Of a stretch of 13,367 bases of DNA, positions 1 to 9,808 are shown piece after piece. A program made the translations under genes and the position numbers. Location of the stretch: assembly GCA_003988855.1 (NCBI GenBank), contig QYAI01000274.1, forward strand, positions 1 to 13,367. Reading direction: 5' to 3'. This stretch comes from Arachnopeziza araneosa (lineage: Eukaryota; Ascomycota; Leotiomycetes; Helotiales; Arachnopezizaceae). How positions within the stretch are numbered: the first letter of the stretch is position 1; every line of letters begins with the position of its first letter. Under the pieces are notes generated by a model. The model did not search any database. It saw only the letters and a program-made list of their open reading frames with translations, and was not told the DNA's origin.

Positions 1-1332
1 AATAATTCGTGCTTCTTGGGTTTGGATTTGCGACATTATTTGTAGAGAAATCGCGCTTTAAATTAGATAGATAAAAAATGAGGAGAAAGTGTCCCGCGCG
101 CTGATATGTCCCGCTTACTGATAAACCACGTTAGTCGAAGCATGCGGACGGACCGTGGGCTTGACAATGCTTTGTACTTATACATCGCCATGGAATAACG
201 GCCTGAGTAAATTGTATAGTCGATCGGAGGGCTCGAGATGCTGTTGTGCTGCGTACAAATAGTGGAGCCGGTTTTACAAGTGCCTATACGAATAGATTTC
301 CCCATGTGCAAAGGATAAGCTCTTAACTCATGTTCGCTTAGACCTAAGATAAGGGTGAGCTTCTCGAAGACCAAAATCACTTTCCTTTTCTCACCAAGTG
401 AGCCTGTTTTGAATTTTCTATATGTAGACTAGTATACTTTACCACGTGATTCTCTGATGCTTCAACCCGTATTTGCTTTTCTTTTTTCCCGCAGCCCATT
501 GATGTTTCTGATGTCGTTACTCACACCGCTTAATCCGCAATTTCAGAGTACCAACATCGACTCAAGTCTTGACAAATATGCCTCAATCCGAGGCTTCAGC
601 TTAGTCGGTCAGCAGAGCCTCATCAATGCAAGCTTGAGTGTGTGTCAGACGGCCAAACTTAACGGATTCCAAAACCACCCAATACCTTGATATCCCTTCC
701 CTCAAGCCTCGCCATGGGTATCGATAAGCGCTGTGGCTTGGCGTTGTGGGTGGGGATGGAGAATGGTGATTGTCTGGTTCGAGTCTGATGGTTGACTGTC
801 GGTGCACGATGGTGAATGACATCCGGGAACCTCCATCTCCTCGGGACAAGGCTGGGAATTGTCTTCGCAGAAAAAGAACGCCGAAATTGGTTCAGGAAAA
901 GCTTAGAAATAACTTCCATCTCTGTGAAAGTTACTCATTACGACGTGTCATCTTTGAAGCCGTGCTTGTTTCCATGAGGCTACAAAAGAAAGTCAATCCC
1001 CTGCAGTCTAACCATATCGAAAGCTGAAAAAGAACAGACTTCGCATTTTCCTCCTGCAAGTTTAACGCCACAAAACAGGTTTTTAGCAGTAGCATGGCAA
1101 TAGGCATACGGCTAGGCACGAGATGAGTCGGGCTTGGTCTGCAGGATATGCAATTCAGCTCTCAGGAGGCAATTTTTTCCCAGTCTTACCTCGACGGCTT
1201 GGCGCCACCAAGTACACAACATTGCCAGCCTCGTCGTGGACACGTTTAAAGGGTCACGCATGACACCCTGTGTTTGCTCTATGAAGGCGCCTGGCCCCAG
1301 CTACTCTACCGCGAAGCACTTCACACCTCATC
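1..1332. other. Gene-free upstream region
   Basis: No convincing gene was seen here. The open frames on both strands are short, lack recognisable domains and overlap each other in conflicting frames. The region presumably carries the promoter and 5' UTR of the large gene starting at 1333. The last 70 bases before that start are pyrimidine-rich. An ATG at 1260 opens a 37-codon frame that ends at 1373 and so overlaps the main start out of frame. A 17-bp imperfect tandem repeat lies at 90-123. Confidence 0.6.
90..123. repeat. 17-bp tandem duplication
   Basis: Two adjacent 17-bp units, 90-106 and 107-123, share the form TGTCCCGC-nnn-CTGATA and differ only in the three central bases (GCG versus TTA), so 14 of 17 positions match. 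Tandem motifs like this occur at the ends of some fungal DNA transposons, but no inverted copy was found in the window. It is reported only as a repeat. Confidence 0.6.
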
Positions 1333-4300
1333 ATGGATTCCGGCGCAGGTTCGTTAACTCCACGACAGTGTGAGGGAGTATGCAATACTCCTGACCAGCG
1401 ATTGTACTTCTGCGCCAGTTGCGATTCTTTCTATTGTGCAACCTGTTGGCAGCTCCAAGGCCCACATCGTCCGGGAAAATTAGGCTTGGATAGACTACCG
1501 CACGAGAAGACTGACGTTGATATTGTAAACAGTCTCAGGGCCATTCTGGAACCATCGAGTAGTCCTGATCAGATACGTCGTTTGCATCGCCAAGATAAGT
1601 TGACAAAATGGTTTGGGGTCATTCGCAGCGATCAAGTCAACGCAGTGACAGGGAAACATTCGGCTGTCTTCAAAGACTATGGCAGGTATCCGACACTTAT
1701 GGCTGAAACTAGGCCGTCAAATGGACTAGCCAGATATCCGCAGATAGTTTCATTCATTGGACAGACCAGTAAGTCCATTTAAAACCAAAATTCTGCAGTC
1801 ATCTAATGTTCTAGATGCTGGCAAAAGTACACTCATCAAAATGCTTATCAGCCATGGCAAGCGCAAGCTTGGCCCATCCGACTTCGACTTTCCTTCTCCA
1901 GTGGCTGGCGTAATGAAGAATGATAAAGTACCTACATCAGGCGATGTCCATCTCTATGCTGATCCTGCCACAATCGAGACCCAATTTCCAATGCTCTACG
2001 CTGACTGCGAAGGCCTGGAGGGTGGTGAAGAAGAGCCTCTTGCCCATCAGATCCAGAAACAAGACCTCTCTGCGACATTAGGAGAAGGAAAGAAGATTGT
2101 CATTGGAGGTATGAAAAGAGTTCTTGAATGGGCACAAGATGATATCACCAGTGGACGAGAGTATGCCGTGAGGCATCTTTATCCGCGATTGCTGTATACT
2201 TTTTCCGATGTTATCGTATTCGTTTCACGCAATCCCAAGTAAGTAAATTAGCTCTAGTTTGTACGAGTACCTTTTGGAATATTCATCCTAACAAGAATCC
2301 ATCTAGAACATTCGAATCCGTCGCTCTCAAACTTCTATTAGATTGGGCCGCTTCATCACTGGAGAAATCTATCAACCAGCCCATTCTTCCTCATGCCGTC
2401 ATCGTGTTTAATGTTACAGACGTTCAAATCGATGCAGAGGAGTGGGACATTGAAAAAGCAACACGGAATTTGATGCAAACAATCAGCGGCGCTATCCATA
2501 GGGTTCCAGCGATTCGCGAATATGTAGGGCTCTGGTCTCGCAAAGGGAAGAGAATTAAGACTACGGAGGACTTGATCAAATGCTATTACTCGTCAATATC
2601 CCTTGTTCGTATACCAGCCAAAGGCCGCTACATGCTCATCAATGACCAACTCGACAAGCTACACGAGCAGATCAGTGTGAGTTGTGAGGCGGCGTTTCAT
2701 GCACGAGAACGAGTTCGCATGCTTCCTCATGCAGATGAGTTGAACGAATATCTCGAAGCTGGATTCAAACATTTTTCTAAACGGCTGGACGTTCCATTCA
2801 ATTTTGTGGAGATTGCAGTAAGAAACCACCCGGTCCCACAGAATTTCGGTGACCATGTTTCGAATTTGGCAGCAGCTTTGCAGGAAAAACACGGATACAA
2901 AGATGCCGCAGCCATATTTGAGACGCTGAGCCCTTTTGTGGCGTCTTGCTTACTGTTGGATGCAGTCAGAGGTCGTCGACCAGGTATGTTGACGCTATGT
3001 CTACATTAATCTTTCATTTTTACCCTGCTAAAAATTAAGGTAACATCATCGACTTCTTCAACAAATACTACAAGAATATGTGTAAAGGCGCTCTCGATAG
3101 GTTCTGTGATAAGTTCTGGCCTTGTTCTTTCTCGGACGATCGTGGGCGACGATGTATAAACATGAGAGCTGGTCATGCCTCGAAGGGGCACCAAGATCAT
3201 ACTGGCAAAATCATTGGAAGTAACACTCGTGGTTGGTATGAATCGAGTTTTTCAGCCGAAGACTACGTGAAGACATGGACCCATCTTATCAAAAAAGAAC
3301 TCACTGCTTGCGAAGATAGGTTACAACAACGGCGGCACAGCGCCGGTTCGACTCAGCACAGCATTCTTGAATCAGATGATATATTCCATTTACATGTTGA
3401 GGAGAAACTGAGGGTCTTCTTTCGTCAGGCAAAAGGAGCACAGAATTATACCAGTCTAGCAACTTGCTATTGCTGCTTGATGCACGTGCCGGAACATCCT
3501 CTACCTTGCGGTCATATTCTTTGCACTGATTGCATCAAAGGATATGGGAAGAAGCTCGAGCATTCATCGGTACAGATAAACGCATGTCCTCTGCATCCTG
3601 AAGAATCAGAGAAGTATGGGCCATGGATCATAAGGTTTAAGCCGGATTTTGCTGGTGTGAGAGTCCTATCTTTGGATGGGTATGTGACTCTACTCTTCTT
3701 TGTCTCATCGCTCATCAATACTGATGCTCAACAGGGGTGGTGTCAGAGGCATTGTGGAGCTGGAAGTCCTGAGAGCCGTTGAAATTGCGCTTGGAGGCAA
3801 GATACCGGTGCAGCGATTCTTTGACCTGATTGTGGGGACAAGGTAAGTTTCTGGCAGGTTACTTGGAATCGTGCGCGTATTAATTGGCATCACAGCACTG
3901 GAGGCATTATTGCTCTTGGAATTGGGGCAAAACATTGGTCAGTCCGAGAAAGTATTGACAAATTCACCGCTTTGTGTGATCAAGCATTCACAACCCGGGA
4001 ACTCAATGACGTAAAAGGAATCAATAAGATAGTCACTTTGAGACACGGCAGCAAGTTCAAAACTAAGCCATTACACAGAAGTCTAAACACTGCATTTGGA
4101 GAACAGTATTTGTTTGGTGGGGAACAGGAGAGCGACACAGCATACATGACGAAAGTCGCCGTCACCTCGACTTCAGGAACTGGCCAGAATGCTCTGATCA
4201 TAACCAACTATGGGCGCCAAGATGAGCGTCAACTTACTTATCGTGTCGAGTTCTCGCTTGGATCCCGGCTTGGTCTGAAGGTTTGGCAGGCAGCAGCAGC

Positions 4301-6309
4301 TACTTCGGCTGCTCCTTCTTTCTTCAAGGCCTTCAAGCACCCGAATGCTGAACGCAGCTACATGGATGGCGCTCTCTACTTCAACAACCCGATCAGGATA
4401 GCAAATAACGAACGCAAACTTCTGTGGTCTGACGTTGCTGATAGCCACCCTGATCTCATGCTCTCGATTGGAACTGGTCAGAATTTGCAAGAAACAATAG
4501 ATTATATGAAGCAAGGTGTTCAGAGCCAAAAGGAAGCAGACAAGCGTAAAACTGCGAGAAGTTACGGGAAGATGGATGCCGCTGAGAAAAAGGTCACTTC
4601 ACGTACGGTCCGAATATTCCGTGCCGCAGCCAATGTTAAAAACTTCTTCAACGTCCTGGTATGTCTCCCTGTTGGTTTATCATCCCAGCCCATTACCTAA
4701 CCATGAGAGCGTGACTGAGTACAGCAACTTATTGACTATTTCTATTACAGGCCAATCGAATAGATAATGTTCTCGATGCTGAACTGGCCTGGAGAGACTT
4801 CATAACCGACGTGCGTAGTCCAGACAAATCAGATATCAACAACAACAGGTACTTCCGTATAAACCCAGATTTGAGAAATGAAGTCCCGGAAATTCACGAG
4901 AAATCGCGGTTGCAGTCCCTTCGAGGCTGGACAGTCAGTGATATGGCATCACCGACAAACAAGGCTAAGATCCGAGGGATTGCTGATAGGTTAATCGCGA
5001 GTTCTTTCTATTTCGAGAAAGGTGGAGCAAAAGAAATACAGTCGTTGGAAGGATTTAAATGCCCTGGTTTGTCCCCGCATGCGGTATAGGAGCTATGGAT
5101 TAACCAATGATTAGGCAAGATCTATTGTCGATTTGAAAATGGATCCAGTGAAGTTCGAGAGCTTGGGAGATACCTCAGAAATAAACAAAGGGCAACTTTT
5201 CAACCATATTTCACAGTACGTGATAGCGGTTTTGAAACCACCGAACAACTAAAGGTCTGTTTACTTTTCAAGCTGAGCGTTTACAATTTGTAGCTCTGGG
5301 AGTCGTTGAGTAATACTAACAAGGAACAGCTACTCATCTCTCCCGAGAAGCTCGAGGCCATGATAGACAGTGCCCACTTTGATATGGAGCAATTCGAGGT
5401 CCACATATCAAGTAAATCAGCTACAACAAGCATCGCGCTATATCTCGCAGAGCCAGAGTCTTATTCAAGAGCACTCAATTTCATCAGTGGCTTCCCCAGA
5501 TCGCTCATGACAGAAGACAAGTCGAAAGGTAAGCCAGATTGACCGAGTTGATTTGCACAAGCTAATAGCTGTTAGAGGAGCGACTTGAGCGGCGTCGGAC
5601 TGCTGCAAAGACGAGAGCGCGTCCTGGCATCCATCAGTCACACAGTGCTCCAGCTACCGTGCCTGAAGAACCTATCGTCCACCAGACCACTCGGAACGCG
5701 GATAAAGGAGCCCCTCTCGAGAAAAAATTGACACTACCACAAATTATCAAGCGCAGCACTGAGCGACTGGTGCCGACCGAAGCTCGGCGCTCACCAAATA
5801 GCAACAAGCTCAAGACCGAAGATCTCATCAATCTCATGGATGACGAACCTAGTGCAGGCGAAGCAAGAAGTCTATCCCCAACTCTCCCTTTTACCCGCGA
5901 CAGACCGGAGGGCAGCTCTCTCCACCGGCCCCGGAGCGTGCCGACAAAGTTCCCCTCTCCAGCCCCAACATCCTCCTCATCGATGCGAAGCCGAAACCCC
6001 AGCCTGCGATCCCAACGCCGCCAGCCCTTCTTTTCCCGGGACCATGATGACGAAGGGCTCTACCGGGATGCGGACGATGAGAGCGTGTACCGACCCAGTC
6101 ACTACGGCGATGTCGAAGAGGACCAGCATCACGGGTTCGAAGAGTACAATTCAGAGATCCGCATCACGCTGGATGCGGCCAAGGGCAAGGGAAAGGGCGT
6201 CAGTGTCTCCGAACACGAAATCGAGATGAAGGACACCATTGGGCATGAGAGGTCGAATAGTCAACCAGAAGTAAGGGGACGGTATTACAAGGATTTGTTC
6301 CGCACGTAA
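1333..6309 (+). CDS. GTPase-RING-patatin multidomain protein
   Basis: Predicted protein of about 1490 residues from ten exons: 1333-1768, 1815-2238, 2307-2983, 3040-3679, 3735-3842, 3896-4658, 4751-5066, 5115-5254, 5294-5528, 5576-6309. Domains in order: a B-box-like Cys/His module (C13, C17, C27, C30, C35, C38, H45); a P-loop GTPase-like domain with GQTNAGKST at 143-151, DCEG at 209-212 and NVTD at 322-325; a helical region with a C541/C551/H558/H563 cluster; a RING-like module (C655, C658, C669, H671, C674, C677, then CPLH); and a patatin-like lipase with DGGGVRG at 725-731, GTSTG with nucleophile S762, and DGA with D919. The tail from about 1247 is disordered, rich in Ser, Arg and acidic residues. 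Family knowledge predicts lipid acyl hydrolysis by a Ser-Asp dyad. The GTPase part is GBP/AIG1-like only at motif level. The ATG at 1333 fits a start context and precedes the first zinc module directly. Substrate and biological role are not readable; an immune or incompatibility role is inference. Confidence 0.85.
1769..1814 (+). other. Intron 1, splitting the GTPase P-loop
   Basis: A 46-bp intron with donor GTAAGT, branch-like CTAAT and acceptor TTCTAG. It interrupts codon 146, the Asn of the GQTNAGKST loop. Only splicing creates an intact Walker A motif. Confidence 0.88.
2239..2306 (+). other. Intron 2
   Basis: A 68-bp intron with donor GTAAGT, a CCTAAC branch-like site and acceptor ATCTAG. 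Splicing restores the frame through RNPK-TFES with no stop, joining the core of the GTPase-like domain to its NVTD strand. Confidence 0.88.
2984..3039 (+). other. Intron 3
   Basis: A 56-bp intron with donor GTATGT and acceptor TTAAG. It lies between the helical region and the Cys/His cluster. Splicing gives RRPGNIIDFF in a continuous frame. Confidence 0.85.
3680..3734 (+). other. Intron 4, inside the patatin oxyanion loop
   Basis: A 55-bp intron with donor GTATGT and acceptor CAACAG. It falls in the first Gly codon of the DGGGVRG oxyanion motif. The motif is complete only in the spliced message. Confidence 0.93.
3843..3895 (+). other. Intron 5, splitting the catalytic serine codon
   Basis: A 53-bp intron with donor GTAAGT and acceptor CACAG. 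It divides the AGC codon of the nucleophile S762 as AG^C, and splicing yields GTSTGG. This strongly supports the splice model, because both halves of a well-known motif meet exactly. Confidence 0.95.
4659..4750 (+). other. Intron 6
   Basis: A 92-bp phase-0 intron with donor GTATGT and acceptor ATTACAG. An earlier CAG at 4722-4724 would bring a stop codon within 13 codons, so the later acceptor is preferred. Confidence 0.82.
5067..5114 (+). other. Intron 7
   Basis: A 48-bp intron with donor GTTTGT and acceptor GATTAG. Reading through would hit a TAG at 5087-5089. Splicing continues as CPGKIYCRFENG, in the region after the patatin core. Confidence 0.82.
5255..5293 (+). other. Intron 8, only 39 bp
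   Basis: A very short intron with the uncommon donor GTCTGT and acceptor TTGTAG. It is a multiple of three in length but carries an in-frame TAG as its last codon, so retention would truncate the protein at about residue 1180. The flanking frame joins smoothly as EQLKLWESL. Confidence 0.7.
5529..5575 (+). other. Intron 9
   Basis: A 47-bp intron with donor GTAAGC, a GCTAAT branch-like site and acceptor GTTAG. Retention gives a stop a few codons into the intron. Splicing opens the last exon, which encodes the disordered tail. Confidence 0.83.
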
Positions 6310-7141
6310 CAGAGCTGACCAACTCCTCCTCGTGACTTGGTTCAATGTCAATCATGATGTGGGTACGACCTTAGCGCCAAGAAGATTTTCGATATCCTAC
6401 AACGGCCATGCAGTTCGACAACAATTATTCCCCGTTGACGTCACTGCGTGAGGTTAGAGGCGTATTGAGATAGGTTTGGTGAAGAAGAAAGGTGTTATTG
6501 GGTTAGGAAGGATGGAACAATACGGAACGGGGCGTTAGGGAAGGCAAAGAACGGTCGGTCATCGCTCGCTTAATTTTACTGAGTAGAAGACGATTTATCT
6601 CGCCAAATACACCTCTTCTTCTAGCCACGTCGTGATATCTTGATTACCTGTGAAGTCTTATTCCTGCCTTATTCTTCCCAGACACGGTGTGACTCATAAA
6701 AAATATAAGAAGGATGCAAAAAGTCAGGTTGGGATTCTTCCCTGAGATACCTACCCATGACCATGTTGATGAGCTAGAGCGAGGAGAGAAGTGTAGAAGT
6801 AACTTATGGAAAGATGGGGATGGATGGAGATACGCACTGAACGCAGCAAGATCCGGATGCTCGCCATCACGAGAAATCTCACTGCGTGATTGGTCCATGG
6901 ACACTTGTTCAAACTTCAGTGAGACTTAATTCAACAGGATTGGAATTCTATCATCGTCACGTGGCAACATTCCTCTCTCGAAAACATCACAATCACACGA
7001 TTCCGCACAGAATCTTGGGTGTAAGAAATGCATTGGATGTATCACAGCGCGCCTATACAATAAAAATACGCCATCCCAGCAATCCCACCCATGCAGCCAT
7101 GTCCATAACTCCGGCAATCAAGGGATCCGCGTCGCAGCGCG
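6310..7141. other. Intergenic region between convergent genes
   Basis: This 0.83-kb stretch separates the stop of the patatin-like gene (+) from the stop of the amino-acid permease (-), so it should hold both 3' UTRs and polyadenylation sites. No gene with a recognisable product was seen, and the open frames of 71-119 codons look like chance. An A-rich stretch at 6698-6712 may belong to the 3' end of the plus-strand gene. A TGACGTCA octamer (6436-6443) and a repeated 11-mer (6441-6451, 6879-6889) are the only structures noted. Confidence 0.6.
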
Positions 7142-9209
7142 CTAGCAAAAGATCTTGTAGATCCGCTTCCAGCGCGGGAGGCTCGCGTGCTCGACGCGCT
7201 CCTCCTCCAGCAGGGCGGCCGTGTCCATCTCGCGCCGGCCCGTGACGAGGTCCATGTCGCGGACGCTCATGAACGGGGTGCGGTAGTAGAGCTTGTAGGG
7301 GAGGTAGCAGACGATGACAAACGGGGCGGCGAGGTAGGAGAGGAAGAAGTTGCGGGCGGTGGCGGCGGCGCCGAGCGAGCCGTAGCCGGCGGGCCAGGCG
7401 GCGGTCCAGAACTGGGCCAGCAGGACGAGGAGGTTGAGGGCGAGGCCGACCCAGGAGCCGGCGACGCCGACCTGGGAGCGGAAGGCCAGCTCCGAGAGGG
7501 AATGGCCCTGCGCGCGCCAGGCGGCGCGGAACCGGATGTGCGCCAGGCAGATGGAGGCCCAGGTGAAGATGGACGAGAGGCCCGAGAGCGAGTAGAGCCA
7601 GTTGAGGGCCGTGTTGGCGGTCTGCTGGCCGCCGGCGACGACGAAGCAGAGCAGGCCCAGCGTGGAGGAGACGGCGATGGCGACGATGGGCCGGCCCTCG
7701 CGGTCGATGTAGGCGAGCATGCGCGGCGCCTGGCCCTGCTCAGCCAGGGCGGCCAGCGTGCGCGACGAGCCGTAGATGGACGAGTTGCCGACCGAGAGCA
7801 CCGAGATGAGGATGACAAAGTTCATGACGGACGGCAGCACCTCGATGCCCGCGTTGTGGATGGCGATAACAAAGGGGGAGGCCTTGGCGTCGTCGGAGCT
7901 GGTGCCCGAGAGGAGGCGGGCGTCACCGTACGGGACGAGGAGCGATACGACGGTAAGGGCGGCCATGTAGAAGAGGCAGATGCGCCAGAAGACCTGCTTG
8001 ATGGCCGTGGGGAGCGTCTTGCGCGGGTTGTGTGCTTCAGCCGCTGCCAGGCCGACCAGTTCCGTTCCTGCGAAAGAGAAGGCCGCCGTGACAAAGACCG
8101 AACACAGGCCCTTGAAGCCGTTGTTGAAAGCTCCCGAGGCGATGCTCCCAGCCGGTTGATGATCCTGCGTGTATCCCGCATACGCAGCCGGCACATTGTT
8201 GGGCTGCCAGAAGGAGCCGCCGATGTAGCCGCCGTCGAGACTCCCACCGCAGTTCAGCACGATGCCGAGAAGGATGAAGCCGATGACGGCGATGACTTTG
8301 ACCAGCGCAAAGATGAACTCGGCTTCTCCATATCCCCGGACCCCAAAGAAGTTGATGGCGACAATGACCACCAAGAAGATGGCGACCCATGCCGCCTCGT
8401 TCGTGTGCGTCGCCCCAGGCCAGAACGAGAGAGTGATGGATGCAGCGACAATCTCAAGGGGGAGAACCACCAGCCATTGCAGAGCGTAACTATAGATCCG
8501 TCAGCTCAGTTCATGTTTCGCTGGCGAGGAGGGACAAGGTTCTCCTGTCATCTCAAGGAACATACTTCCAGCCCATCGCAAACCCCCAAGCCGGATCCAA
8601 AAACCGCGTTGAAAAGGCCGAGAAGCTGCCTGCGACAGGAAACAGGACGGCCATCTCGCCCAGCGCCTGGACGGTGCAGAACATGAGGATGCCAATGATG
8701 CCATACGCAATGACAAGCGAAGCCGGTCCTCCGCCACTGAGCGCCACTCCCGACGTGACGAACAGCCCCGTCCCTGAGATGGCATCAATAACCTCATTTT
8801 CACCGAGATTGTCAACAATAAAGAAGGTGTCAGGAGTCTCACCGATAGATCCCCCAATCGCAATCATCTGCATATGCCTCCCCTTGAGTTTATGCGCCAG
8901 GCCCGAGTTCGCCGTGCGCTCCGCGGCGCCAGCATGGTCAAAACCAGCCTTCGCTGAGAGGCGGCCCTCTGCACCAGCGTCGCCCACGGGACTCTGCTGG
9001 GCGGATCGCGTCACCGAGGCGTTGGGGTCGCGCTTGAAGCTATCCACGAGCCGTTCTCTCCACGGCCGTCTGAGTCTGCCCTTGCCAATGCTGTCCGTGT
9101 CCCACTCAGGGACCTCGCTCGCGCTCCTCGTCCCGCTCCGCCGCTGCCAGCTCCCGTGGCCCAGTTTCTCCACGTCGGCATGCTGCGATGGAGGATCAGA
9201 ATCGACCAT
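7142..9209 (-). CDS. Amino-acid permease (fungal AAT/APC family)
   Basis: Predicted 640-residue integral plasma-membrane transporter, proton-coupled by family knowledge, from three exons: 9209-8843, 8773-8566, 8489-7142. The cytosolic N-terminus is about 110 residues, hydrophilic and long for the family. The first membrane segment then carries the signature RHMQMIAIGGSIGTGLF (111-127), including the unwound substrate-binding loop. GWNYALQW follows at the second intron junction (190-197) and FSFAGTEL at 329-336. About twelve hydrophobic segments are evident, ending in the family-typical tail with YRTPF and a final WKRIYKIFC. The exact substrate cannot be read from sequence. The gene converges with the patatin-like gene and lies about 1 kb downstream of the Ca2+/H+ exchanger on the same strand. 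The last exon is markedly GC-rich (around 70% by eye over 7190-7840), which produces a long antisense open frame. Confidence 0.95.
8490..8565 (-). other. Permease intron 2
   Basis: A 76-bp intron with donor GTATGT at 8565 and acceptor CTATAG ending at 8490. It splits the Asn codon of GWNYALQW, a conserved segment of fungal amino-acid permeases, so the splice junction is well supported. Confidence 0.9.
8774..8842 (-). other. Permease intron 1, stopless and a multiple of three
   Basis: A 69-bp intron with donor GTGAGA at 8842 and acceptor CTCAG ending at 8774. It has no in-frame stop, so an automated call could retain it and add 23 residues. Removing it restores the family motif GGSIGTGLF exactly, which shows it is an intron. 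Confidence 0.92.
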
Positions 9210-9593
9210 GGTTGTCCTGTCGTGAGGACGCGGTCGCCCGGGACGAGCGAGGTAGAAGACGGACGTGAGATGCGGCGCTTAAGTAATTTGGAGCCAGCCC
9301 GTTTGATGGTCGATCCGGGCTGACGGATCAAGAGATCCCTCACGTACAAAGGTGCCACTCAGCGTCGTCTCGCTTTATTTCTGACCTTCCATTTCAATCC
9401 AACGCCGAGGCTAGTCCCATCAAGTCACTGACGGCGCAGCCACTCAGTTTGATCCTGAGCATTCTGTTCGCTTGCTCAGGCATTTGTTCTAAATAACCAA
9501 ATTGGATATCGACATTTTGGACTGTGAATGCGCCATGATGGGGGTGGCGTGCGCCGTCACTTTACCGCCTGCTGGTCAAAGTTACTGTGCTCC

Positions 9594-9610
9594 GTACTCC
9601 GTACGAGTAC
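9594..9610. repeat. Short inverted repeat
   Basis: GTACTC (9594-9599) and GAGTAC (9605-9610) are perfect inverted 6-bp arms around a CGTAC spacer, and the sequence also reads as two overlapping CCGTAC units. TACGGAGTAC-like words are common in some Pezizomycotina intergenic DNA. No function is assigned. Confidence 0.5.
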
Positions 9611-9808
9611 CTTGTGGGGATTGTGTCGCCTGGCTGCAGGGCCCCCGGACGACCCGATCGAGCCGAAGGAGCCTGTTGATCACCATGTCCCCCGTATTCC
9701 GCGTGATTATCCGCTATGGGACCGTCGAATATGAAGATATATAATCGGCCATGGATGTTTCCAGTATTGAAATGTCACGATTTATATATATGTTTCTCTT
9801 GGATGATA

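Noticed and set aside
63..380. 105-codon minus-strand open frame
   Set aside because: No recognisable motif, no introns or context to support it, and its start and end do not fit any neighbouring gene.
457..690. 77-codon plus-strand open frame with a hydrophobic start
   Set aside because: The hydrophobic start is suggestive of a signal, but the rest shows no pattern, and it overlaps other unrelated open frames in the same region.
5840..6229. 129-codon frame overlapping the tail of the patatin-like gene
   Set aside because: It is a shadow of the low-complexity, basic tail in the +2 frame.
6436..6443. Perfect TGACGTCA (CRE) octamer
   Set aside because: It lies downstream of both flanking genes rather than in a promoter, and one octamer in 13 kb is not surprising.
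8440..9225. 261-codon plus-strand frame opposite the permease start
   Set aside because: It is antisense to a gene with clear family motifs, so it is explained by codon bias.
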